Below are positions 7,338-13,635 of a stretch of DNA of 15,952 nucleotides, in pieces. A program made the position numbers and the translations under genes. How positions within the stretch are numbered: position 1 is the stretch's first letter; each line of letters opens with the position of its first letter. The notes under the pieces are model-generated. The model was not told where the DNA came from. It ran no database searches and worked only from the letters and a program-made list of their open reading frames with translations. The DNA is from Chloroflexota bacterium (lineage in GTDB: Bacteria; Chloroflexota; Anaerolineae; UBA1429): assembly GCA_012513595.1 (NCBI GenBank), contig JAAZBY010000214.1, positions 1 to 15,952 of the forward strand. Reading direction: 5' to 3'.

Positions 7338-7367
7338 ACCGCAGGCCGCTCGCGCAGGCCGCCTCGG

Positions 7368-7396
7368 TTGGCGCCCCCGGCCCGAGATGCTATAAT
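7368..7396 (+). promoter_or_regulatory. Sigma-70-type promoter, rightward, for the TPR operon
   Basis: The -35 is TTGGCG (7368-7373, 4/6 match), the spacer is 17 nt, and the -10 is TATAAT (7391-7396, perfect). The predicted start near 7403 gives a leader of about 58 nt. Its -35 is 30 bp from the -35 of the leftward promoter, so one regulator could act on both. Confidence 0.75.
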
Positions 7397-7460
7397 CGCC
7401 GTACACCCCGTCCGGAGGGGGGCGCTGACGCCCTCGCCGGGGCCATCCCAAAGCAGGACT

Positions 7461-8582
7461 ATGTACCTCGAGCCCTGGAGACCACGACGCAAGAGATCGT
7501 TCTGGCCTTGGGTGCTGAGCGTCGTTATCGCCGTCAGCACCGGCTGGTACCTGTATTCCAAGCAGACCGCCCTGCTTGAGGCCGTTCGCGGCCCCCTGCC
7601 CACCCCCACGCCCACCGAGATCGGCCCCGCCGAACACGTCGCCGTGGGAGATTCGCTCTTCTTCGAGGGCCACTACGACGACGCTATCGGCGAGTATCGC
7701 CGCGCCACCGAGCAGGACCCCACCATGTCGGCGGCCTATGCCAAGTGGGCGCGGGTCCTCACGGTGCGCCGCAAAACCAACGAGGCCGTGACGCTGGCGC
7801 GGCGAGCCGTCGAGCTCGACGCCGAGTCGGCCTTCAACCTGGCTGCCCTGGGCATGGCCCTCGACTGGAACGGCCAGGCATTGGAGGCCATCGACCGCCT
7901 GCGCAAGGCCACCTCCGTCGCCCCGGACTATGCCCAGGCCTACGCCTTCCTTGCCGAGGCCTACGGAGACCGCGGGCTCATCATCCCCGCCCGTGAGGCC
8001 ATCGCCAAGGCCATGGAACTGGACCCCGATGACCCCTTCGTGCGGCGCAACAACGGCTACATGCTCGAGCTATCCGGCGACTACCGCGGGGCCATCGCCG
8101 AGTACGAGGCCGCGGTAGCCATCAACCCCAACCTGGCCTTCCTGTACCACGACCTGGGCCGTAACCATCGCGTGCTGGGCGAGTTCGAAGAGGCCGCCTA
8201 CCAGTTCGAGCAGGCCACCCAGCACGATCCGACCGACCCCAGTGGCCACGATCAGCTGGCCATGGTCTACTTTGCCCAGGGTGCCTACGACCTGGCCGCC
8301 AGCCAGCTGGAAAAGGCCGTGGACGTCGACCCCGACTATGCCACCGCGCGCAGCCACCTGGGGCTGACGCTGTACGTGCGGCGCAACTACGAGGAGGCCA
8401 TCATCCACCTCAACAAGGCCATCGAGCTGGGCGCCCGCACCGAGGACAACTACTACATCCTCGGGTACTGTTACGCGTACCTTGACCAGTGCACCGAGGC
8501 ACGAGCCGCCTTCCAAGAGTCGCTGGCCATCAATCCCCTGTCGGACTTGGCCCGGCAGGGGCTCGCCCAGTGTAAAGAATAG
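7461..8582 (+). CDS. Membrane-anchored protein with nine TPR repeats
   Basis: The 373-residue product has a basic N-terminus (RPRRKR), one membrane segment (about residues 14-32), a short Pro/Thr stretch (LPTPTPTE), then nine consecutive 34-residue TPR units to the C-terminus. The units carry the expected pattern, for example GHYDDAIGEYRRATEQDP and GDYRGAIAEYEAAVAINP. The TPR solenoid is probably outside the membrane and holds protein partners; no catalytic domain is visible. The longer frame opening at TTG 7368 is rejected because it begins in the -35. The ATG at 7461 has AGGA only 2 nt upstream. A GGAGG (7414-7418) sits 6 nt before an in-frame CTG at 7425, a possible rare alternative start adding 12 residues. 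First gene of a three-gene plus-strand operon. Confidence 0.88.
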   Translation: MYLEPWRPRRKRSFWPWVLSVVIAVSTGWYLYSKQTALLEAVRGPLPTPTPTEIGPAEHVAVGDSLFFEGHYDDAIGEYRRATEQDPTMSAAYAKWARVLTVRRKTNEAVTLARRAVELDAESAFNLAALGMALDWNGQALEAIDRLRKATSVAPDYAQAYAFLAEAYGDRGLIIPAREAIAKAMELDPDDPFVRRNNGYMLELSGDYRGAIAEYEAAVAINPNLAFLYHDLGRNHRVLGEFEEAAYQFEQATQHDPTDPSGHDQLAMVYFAQGAYDLAASQLEKAVDVDPDYATARSHLGLTLYVRRNYEEAIIHLNKAIELGARTEDNYYILGYCYAYLDQCTEARAAFQESLAINPLSDLARQGLAQCKE

Positions 8583-8597
8583 CGAAGGGTCCGGACC

Positions 8598-9530
8598 ATG
8601 AAGCGTGCCGCCAGGCGTTCCAACCAGCGCAACCCCATGCTGTGGGTGTTGAGCGTCATCATCGTCGCCAGCATGGTCTGCAGCCTGGCGATCTCCGTGC
8701 TCCCCTCGCGCTCGGCGCCGGCCGAGGAGACCACTCCCACCCCGCGCGTCCTCTGGACGCCCTCGCCCGTGCCGCCCCAGCCAACCGCCGCGCCCACGGC
8801 CGAGCCGACCGCGCCGGTGGCCGCGGCCACCTCCGTGCCGCCCGAGGAGAGCGGCGGGCCCTGGACGTTCGCGGTGCTGGGGGCCAGCCAGGGCGCCGCT
8901 GCTGCCGCCCGCGCCGCCCTGCAGGCCATCCTGCAGGAGGGCGACGTGTTCGTGCTGCACACCGGCGACATGACTGCCACCGGCACGCAGGTCGCGTTCG
9001 AGGAGTGGCGGGAACTCTTGGCCGAGTATCCGGTCCCCTTCTACCCTACCCCGGGCGAGCAGGATAACGCGGACGGGCACCTCGTCGCCTACCTGGCCTT
9101 TAGTGGGGCGCCCGCCGCGCACTACTCCTTCGACCGCGGCCCCCTCCATGTGGCGGTAGTCAACGCCTCCGAGGGCGCGCTGGGCGACGAGGAACTGGCC
9201 TGGCTTGCGGCGGACCTCGCCGGCACTTCTGCCGGGCTGCGCGTGGTGGCCCTGCACTACCCGCCCTTTGCGGCGGCCGAGGGCGCCGAGGTCCTCGCCT
9301 CCGGGGGGGAGGCCTTTCAGCAGCTGATGACCAGCGAGGGGGTGGACTTGGTCGTGGCCGGGCACCTGCCCGCCTCTAGCGACGAGGTGCGAGACGGCGT
9401 GCGCTACGTCACCCCGGGGGCACTCGACGTCCCGTCGGCAGAGGGAGCTCCGCCGCAGTACCTGCGGGTGACGGTCGAAGAGACGGGGCTGGCCGTCGAG
9501 GGCGTGCCGGTTCTTCTGCCCGCCGAGTAG
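8598..9530 (+). CDS. Calcineurin-like phosphoesterase homologue with degraded metal site
   Basis: The 310-residue product has an N-terminal membrane segment (about 14-35), a Pro/Thr/Ala-rich linker (about 41-84), and a domain with metallophosphoesterase layout (about 88-305). Matching elements in order are FAVLGAS (91-97), HTGDMTATG (121-129), PFYPTPGEQDN (147-157), YSFDRGPLHVAVVNAS (176-191), LHYPPF (219-224) and VVAGHL (252-257). Against the family's DxH, GDxxxxG, GNHD/E, H and GHxH, only Asp124, His220 and His256 remain. The first motif reads GAS, GNHD reads GEQD, and the last His is lost. It is therefore probably a pseudoenzyme outside the membrane, perhaps binding or structural (inference). 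It starts 15 nt after the TPR gene stop, with AAGGGT before the ATG, and is clearly co-transcribed. Confidence 0.78.
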   Translation: MKRAARRSNQRNPMLWVLSVIIVASMVCSLAISVLPSRSAPAEETTPTPRVLWTPSPVPPQPTAAPTAEPTAPVAAATSVPPEESGGPWTFAVLGASQGAAAAARAALQAILQEGDVFVLHTGDMTATGTQVAFEEWRELLAEYPVPFYPTPGEQDNADGHLVAYLAFSGAPAAHYSFDRGPLHVAVVNASEGALGDEELAWLAADLAGTSAGLRVVALHYPPFAAAEGAEVLASGGEAFQQLMTSEGVDLVVAGHLPASSDEVRDGVRYVTPGALDVPSAEGAPPQYLRVTVEETGLAVEGVPVLLPAE

Positions 9531-9580
9531 CGGGCACCCCTGCCCGCCCGCGACGAAACACCCGAACAGGAGCCGTGAGC

Positions 9581-10393
9581 ATGCTGGCCAGAATCGCGTC
9601 GCTATGGCACCAGGATGAGTGGCAAGCCCTGCTCGCCGGGCTCGCCTACGTGGTGCTCTATGCGCTGCTGAGCCAGGCCGAGTGGCAGGCGCGCCTGCGC
9701 GAGATGCGCTACCTGCGCCGCCACCTGCGCCTGGCTGACGGCGTGCGACAGGCTGGCGGCCCGCTGCTGAGGGATCTCGCGGGCGTAGCGGCAGCCGTGG
9801 GGTACCCCTTCCTCATGGTCATCTTGGGGGTCTACTCACCGGCGGACGTGGGGCTGGGCACACCGCGCTGGGGAGAGGTCCTCGGGCCGCTGCTGGCCGG
9901 CACCGCGCTGACCGTGGCCTGGCTGGCCTTCCTGTGGGGGGAGCGACGCGGCGAACACGCGCCGCAGCCGCAGCAGCCTAGCAGCCAGCAGCCGCCAGCC
10001 GTGCCGGCCGCAGTCGTAGGGGCCGTGCGCGCGGAAGGGCAGCTGGCCACCTGCCGCGCTGCCCTCATGCCGCTCTTGGGGTCCTACTGGGGAATGTGGC
10101 TGGGCGTGGTCATGCGCATGCTGGCCGCCCACACCAGCCCGCGCACCCAGTGGCGCTTGCAGACGAGCACCGAGCGCCGGCGCGTCTACCTGGATTGGGC
10201 GCTGGATTGGGTCAGCACGGCCATCCTGGCCCTGACCAACACGCTGTGGGCCGGCCTACTCGTGCGCATCCTCTGCCTTGCGGCGCTCCAGCTGGCCCTG
10301 CCCCGCCGCGCTGCGCCGCTGAACGCGCCCTTGGCCGGCGGCCCCGAGCAGCCGGAGCCCGGCAGCGCCCCTGAGGCCGCCTCTAGCCGATGA
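9581..10393 (+). CDS. Multi-pass membrane protein of unknown function
   Basis: I do not recognise this 270-residue protein. Hydrophobic stretches suggest about five membrane segments: near residues 13-30 (LLAGLAYVVLYALLS), 66-83 (VAAAVGYPFLMVILGV), 101-121 (LLAGTALTVAWLAFLWG), 164-182 (LLGSYWGMWLGVVMRML), and a long one or pair near 210-240. A Gln/Pro-rich loop (about 126-145) lies between the third and fourth, and the C-terminus is Ala/Pro/Gly-rich. No protease, transporter or kinase motif stands out. The start is set to ATG 9581 because AGGAG (9568-9572) is then 8 nt upstream; GTG at 9575 would leave only 2 nt. It follows the phosphoesterase-like gene by 50 nt, so is likely third in the operon. 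Its stop overlaps the end of the convergent small gene by 11 bp. Confidence 0.75.
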   Translation: MLARIASLWHQDEWQALLAGLAYVVLYALLSQAEWQARLREMRYLRRHLRLADGVRQAGGPLLRDLAGVAAAVGYPFLMVILGVYSPADVGLGTPRWGEVLGPLLAGTALTVAWLAFLWGERRGEHAPQPQQPSSQQPPAVPAAVVGAVRAEGQLATCRAALMPLLGSYWGMWLGVVMRMLAAHTSPRTQWRLQTSTERRRVYLDWALDWVSTAILALTNTLWAGLLVRILCLAALQLALPRRAAPLNAPLAGGPEQPEPGSAPEAASSR

Positions 10394-10631
10394 TCAGGGC
10401 CAGGGCGACCAGCGTGGCGAACATCGCCGCCGCCAGGATGCCGATCCGCTTCAGGTCGTCCACCACACAGTGGTACTCGGCGGCAAAATCGACCGCTGAG
10501 CCGCGCTCCGCCTTGGCTTCGGCGGGCGGCGTGGCCGGCCGGGTGGGCGCGCTGCGAACCGGCGTAGCCTGCCTGGCGACGGCCCCCCGGGCCGCCCTGA
10601 CGTTCCCCTTGCGCGAGCGCTTCTTGGCCAT
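10383..10631 (-). CDS. Small tail-anchored membrane protein
   Basis: The 82-residue product starts MAKKRSRKGN, continues with a basic, Ala/Pro/Thr-rich disordered region (to about residue 45), then DFAAEYHCVVDDLKRIGI (48-65) and one C-terminal membrane helix (about 64-82, ending ALALIIG). This is the layout of a tail-anchored or C-in protein with a positively charged cytoplasmic arm that could touch nucleic acid, ribosomes or lipid headgroups (inference). The ATG at 10631 is chosen over the upstream ATG at 10721 because the latter overlaps the -35 box; GAGG sits 4 nt upstream. It has its own promoter and a 5' UTR hairpin. I do not recognise a named family. Confidence 0.72.
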   Translation of the reverse strand: MAKKRSRKGNVRAARGAVARQATPVRSAPTRPATPPAEAKAERGSAVDFAAEYHCVVDDLKRIGILAAAMFATLVALALIIG

Positions 10632-10660
10632 CGATCCTCTGCTCCTGATGCTATCTGCCT

Positions 10661-10680
10661 GGCCCGGGTCGGCCCGGGCC
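10661..10680 (-). promoter_or_regulatory. Perfect 8-bp hairpin in the small protein's 5' UTR
   Basis: GGCCCGGG (10661-10668), a 4-nt loop, and CCCGGGCC (10673-10680) form an all-GC stem beginning about 6 nt after the predicted transcription start and ending about 30 nt before the ATG. No T-run follows, so it is more likely a 5'-end stabiliser or regulator site than a terminator. Confidence 0.55.
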
Positions 10681-10692
10681 GATGATACCGCG

Positions 10693-10721
10693 ATTGTAGG
10701 GTGTGGGGTCCTGGCGGTCAA
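10693..10721 (-). promoter_or_regulatory. Sigma-70-type promoter for the small tail-anchored protein
   Basis: On the minus strand the -35 is TTGACC (10716-10721, 5/6), the spacer is 17 nt, and the -10 is TACAAT (10693-10698, 5/6). The predicted start is near 10686, giving a leader of about 55 nt. It lies 30 nt past the rtcB stop, so the small gene need not depend on rtcB transcription. Confidence 0.75.
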
Positions 10722-10750
10722 TAGGGCGCAGCACTTCCCTGCCCGCCGCG

Positions 10751-12199
10751 CTATCCCTTGATAACGCCGAGCGGACGCGTGCGCGCCACGCGTCGGGCGA
10801 TCCCCGCCTTCTCGACGATGTTCACGACGCGATCGACGTCCTTGTACGCCCCCGGGGCCTCTTCCACTAGGCCCGCCCGGCTGCCCGCCTGGACCAGGAT
10901 ACCCTTCTCCTCGAGCTCGGCGCGCAGCTCCTGGGCGCTCACCTTGCGCCGTGCGGCAGAGCGGCTCATCACGCGGCCTGCCCCGTGGCAGCAGGAGCCG
11001 AACGTCTCGCGCATGGCCGCCTCCGTGCCCACCAGAACGTAGGAGCCGGTGCCCATGTCGCCGGGCACCAGCACCGGGTGGCCCGTGTGTCGGTAGACCG
11101 GGGGCAGCTCGCTCCGGCCCGCGGCAAATGCGCGGGTGGCCCCCTTACGATGCACGCACACTTGCCGGCTGCGCCCGTCCACCTCGTGGGCCTCGACCTT
11201 GGCGATGTTGTGGCACACGTCGTACACCATCGGCAGGTGTACGTTGCGAACCTGCCCCGCCAGAACGTCCTCAAAAGTCTGCCGGATCAGGTGGGCGATC
11301 ACCTGGCGATTGGCCCAGGCATAGTTCGCCGCAGCGCTCATCGCGGCAAAGTACTGCTGCCCCTCGGGAGAGCTGAACGGCGCCGCCGCCAGCTCGCGAT
11401 CGGGCAGGCGGATCCCGTACTTGACCGTGGCCTGCTGCATGGCGCGCACCGCGTCGGTGCACACCTGGTGCCCCAGGCCGCGCGACCCGCAGTGGATCCA
11501 GACGCAGATGCGCCCCTGGGCCAGGCCGAACGCGGCGGCCGTCTCGGCATCGAACACCTCGGTGATCTCGTCGATCTCCAGAAAGTGGTTGCCCGACCCG
11601 AGCGTGCCCACCTGGTTCAGGCCGCGTTCCAGCGCCCGGTCGCTGACGGCGCCGGCATCGGCCGAGGCCATCCGGCCGGCATCTTCAGTGTGCTCCAGGT
11701 CCTCGCGGCTGCCATACCCCTGGCGAACAGCCCAGCCGGCGCCTTCCTCGAGCAGGGCGCGCAGCTCCTTCTGCTTGAGGCGCAGAGACCCCGAGGCCCC
11801 CACGCCAGAGCCGACCCGCGCGTCGATGGCTGCCAGCAGCCTGCGCAAGTGCGGCCGCAGCGCGTCAACGTCGATGGCTGAGGAGAGCAGGCGCACCCCG
11901 CAGTTGATGTCGTAACCCACCCCGCCGGGGGAGATGACCCCGTCTTCCACAGCCGTGGCCACCACGCCGCCGATCGGGAAGCCATAGCCCTGGTGCACAT
12001 CGGGCATGGCCAGGGCACGCCCGACGATGCCGGGCAGGGTGGCCGTGTTGATCAGCTGCTCGAGAGAACGATCCTCTCGGGCCTGGGCCAGCACCTCTTC
12101 GTCAGCATACAGGCGCGCCGGCACGCGCATGTCCTGCCGATAGCTGGCCGAAACCTCGTATACGTACGGCGCAACTTGCGCCAGGTTCTTGTCCGTCAT
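10751..12199 (-). CDS. rtcB: RNA-splicing ligase RtcB
   Basis: RtcB joins RNA 2',3'-cyclic phosphate or 3'-phosphate ends to 5'-hydroxyl ends using GTP and Mn2+, through a guanylylated His. The 482-residue length matches archaeal/eukaryotic enzymes rather than the shorter E. coli type of about 408. Metal and catalytic residues are visible: GYDINCGVRLL with Asp97 and Cys100, GSGNHFLEI with His205, WIHCGSRGLGH with His236, DVCHNIAKVEAH with His330, and SCCHGAGRVMSRS with His405 as the guanylylation site. PLGVIKG ends the protein with the conserved Lys481. The ATG at 12199 has GGGAGG (12206-12211) 6 nt upstream. It lies 45 nt after archease, its known activator, with a hairpin in the spacer. All key residues are present, so it should be active. 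Cellular substrate (tRNA or damaged RNA) is not shown by sequence. Confidence 0.97.
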   Translation of the reverse strand: MTDKNLAQVAPYVYEVSASYRQDMRVPARLYADEEVLAQAREDRSLEQLINTATLPGIVGRALAMPDVHQGYGFPIGGVVATAVEDGVISPGGVGYDINCGVRLLSSAIDVDALRPHLRRLLAAIDARVGSGVGASGSLRLKQKELRALLEEGAGWAVRQGYGSREDLEHTEDAGRMASADAGAVSDRALERGLNQVGTLGSGNHFLEIDEITEVFDAETAAAFGLAQGRICVWIHCGSRGLGHQVCTDAVRAMQQATVKYGIRLPDRELAAAPFSSPEGQQYFAAMSAAANYAWANRQVIAHLIRQTFEDVLAGQVRNVHLPMVYDVCHNIAKVEAHEVDGRSRQVCVHRKGATRAFAAGRSELPPVYRHTGHPVLVPGDMGTGSYVLVGTEAAMRETFGSCCHGAGRVMSRSAARRKVSAQELRAELEEKGILVQAGSRAGLVEEAPGAYKDVDRVVNIVEKAGIARRVARTRPLGVIKG

Positions 12200-12215
12200 C
12201 CTTAATCCTCCCTTG

Positions 12216-12235
12216 AGGGGGCGCGATCGCCCCCT
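12216..12235 (-). promoter_or_regulatory. Hairpin between archease and rtcB
   Basis: AGGGGGCG (12216-12223), loop CGAT, CGCCCCCT (12228-12235) make a perfect 8-bp stem that ends 4 nt before the rtcB GGGAGG ribosome binding site. No T-tract follows. It could stabilise the rtcB part of the message or tune its translation relative to archease. Confidence 0.5.
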
Positions 12236-12244
12236 GCCGGCGCC

Positions 12245-12652
12245 TCAGACGTCGAACGTGACCGTCGCCAGGCAGCCCTCGGGAGTCTCCGTGATGCGCA
12301 GGCCGGAATAGGTCACCGCCTTGATGCCCCTCTCGGCCCTTGCCCCGGCGCGGCCGTGCACCCGGGCGCTGATACGCCCGCGGTCGACGGCGAGAGCCTC
12401 GTAATCGTGGAAGCACTCGGCGTGCACGTCAAACAGGTAGAGGAGCTCCCCCAGCCAATCCACCAGCAGGGTCTCGACGTCGGGCGCCTCCAGCGTGATC
12501 TTGCGCGTCACTGGGCGGGCATCGTCATCAGCCGTGCACCCCATCAGGTGGTACATCCCGCGCGCCGCCGTGGCAAAGAGAGTGGCCAGGTCAACCGCCT
12601 CCACACGCAGCGCCAGGTCCGCCGTGTGGCCGACCTCCTGGAATGACGCCAT
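12245..12652 (-). CDS. Archease, RtcB activator
   Basis: Archease promotes RtcB guanylylation and gives it multiple turnovers. The 135-residue product has the family N-terminus EVGHTADLALRV with metal ligand Asp12, DWLGELLYLFDVH in the middle (about 64-76), GIKAVTYSGLRI (about 109-120), and a C-terminal TVTFDV with Asp134 in the position of the other conserved metal ligand. Length is normal. The start ATG at 12652 lies 8 nt after the ribF stop; GGGGGAG directly precedes it at unusually short spacing, but the conserved N-terminus supports it. The archease-rtcB pair in one operon supports both assignments. Confidence 0.93.
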   Translation of the reverse strand: MASFQEVGHTADLALRVEAVDLATLFATAARGMYHLMGCTADDDARPVTRKITLEAPDVETLLVDWLGELLYLFDVHAECFHDYEALAVDRGRISARVHGRAGARAERGIKAVTYSGLRITETPEGCLATVTFDV

Positions 12653-12660
12653 GCTCCCCC

Positions 12661-13629
12661 CTAGCCGGCCGTCTGCTCGCCCACCAGCGCACGGCGGGCC
12701 GCCTCCGCATCGCGTGCGATCTGCCGCACCAGGGCGTCCCGGTCGGCATAGCGACGGATAGGGCGCAGACGCTCGACAAACTCCACAGTCATGGTCTTGT
12801 CGTACAGGTTGCCGGCATAGTCCAGAAGGTGCACTTCGAGGAGCCGCGTGGTGCTGCCAAAGCTCGGGCTCGCCCCCAGGTTGGCGACCGCCGGATGGCG
12901 CTCCCCGTCGACAATAGCCCAGACCACATACACGCCGTCACGCGGGATGGCCCGGCTGGGGTCCAGTGGCAGGTTGGCCGTCGGGAAGCCAAGCTGCTGG
13001 CCGCGCCTTTCGCCGGCCACCACCTGGCCCGTGAACGTCACCGGGCGGCCCAAGAGCCGCCGCGCCTCCGACACCATCCCCTGCGTCAGGAAATCGCGGA
13101 TGCGCGTGCTGCTGATCGGCTGCTCGTCATCCAGGTACGGCGCCACAACCTGCAGCGCATACCCCAGCGGCCCAGCCAGCTCGTGAAGGCGCTGTACGTC
13201 CACCTCACGCCCTCGGCCCAGGGCAAAGTCGTCGCCCACCCACAGCTCGCGCATGCGCACTCGCTCTACCAAGAGCCGCAGGAAGGCCTCCCCGCTCATG
13301 GCAGCCATGGCGCGGTCAAACCGCAGAACGATGAGCAGATCCAGCCCCGTGGCCTCCAGGAGGGCGTTGCGCTCCTCCTGCGTGGTCAGGTACTGCGGCG
13401 CTCGCGTGGGATGAAGCACGGCGCGAGGGTGGGGGAAGAACGTCAGCGCCCCGCTGAGCCGCCCCGTAGCGCGGGCATGCTGCACCAGGCTGCTGAGGAG
13501 GTGCCGGTGCCCGAGGTGAACGCCATCGAACGACCCGATCGTCAGTACCACGTCCCGCTCGGGCGCGGGGATCTCGAGACTGTCGTAGACTCTCATGGTT
13601 GGCTCTCTGCCCGGCTCGCGCGCTATCAT
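12661..13629 (-). CDS. ribF: Bifunctional riboflavin kinase / FAD synthetase
   Basis: RibF converts riboflavin to FMN and then FAD in the cytoplasm. The nucleotidyltransferase domain comes first, with SFDGVHLGH (33-41) and ISSTRIRD (172-179). The riboflavin kinase domain follows, with GQVVAGERRGQQLGFPTANLPL (about 201-222) and DGVYVVW. Length is 322 residues from ATG 13629, 6 nt beyond the truB stop with GAGG overlapping that stop. Most family members begin like MRVYDSLE, so ATG 13596 (311 residues) is a real alternative, though it has a poorer ribosome site. Its place between truB and archease is the standard truB-ribF order plus an RNA-repair extension. Confidence 0.96.
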   Translation of the reverse strand: MIAREPGREPTMRVYDSLEIPAPERDVVLTIGSFDGVHLGHRHLLSSLVQHARATGRLSGALTFFPHPRAVLHPTRAPQYLTTQEERNALLEATGLDLLIVLRFDRAMAAMSGEAFLRLLVERVRMRELWVGDDFALGRGREVDVQRLHELAGPLGYALQVVAPYLDDEQPISSTRIRDFLTQGMVSEARRLLGRPVTFTGQVVAGERRGQQLGFPTANLPLDPSRAIPRDGVYVVWAIVDGERHPAVANLGASPSFGSTTRLLEVHLLDYAGNLYDKTMTVEFVERLRPIRRYADRDALVRQIARDAEAARRALVGEQTAG

Positions 13630-13635
13630 TCCGCC

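Noticed and set aside
6802..7338. 178-codon minus-strand frame over the divergent region
   Set aside because: It begins inside the -35 of the leftward promoter, has no ribosome site, and its translation is Arg/Gly-rich noise. The real signal there seems to be the promoter and hairpins.
7368..7460. N-terminal extension of the TPR gene from TTG 7368
   Set aside because: The TTG is part of the -35 box, upstream of the predicted transcription start. The internal ATG 7461 directly precedes the basic/TM N-terminus.
6787..7460. RNase P RNA, tmRNA or SRP RNA in the largest gene-free stretch
   Set aside because: No GAAAGTCC-type P4 motif, no tmRNA tag or tRNA-like end, and no SRP helix 8 motif seen on either strand.
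8070..9365. 431-codon open frame on the minus strand
   Set aside because: It is antisense to the TPR and phosphoesterase-like genes, whose repeats and motifs are clear. The translation is Gly/His/Val-rich without domain features.
9581..10393. CPBP-type intramembrane protease
   Set aside because: The multi-pass layout is vaguely similar, but there is no EExxxR or conserved His motif; RAEGQLATCRAAL is too weak a match.
12221..12230. GCGATCGC, the cyanobacterial HIP1 octamer
   Set aside because: I noticed only one copy. It is part of a hairpin, and nothing else points to cyanobacteria.
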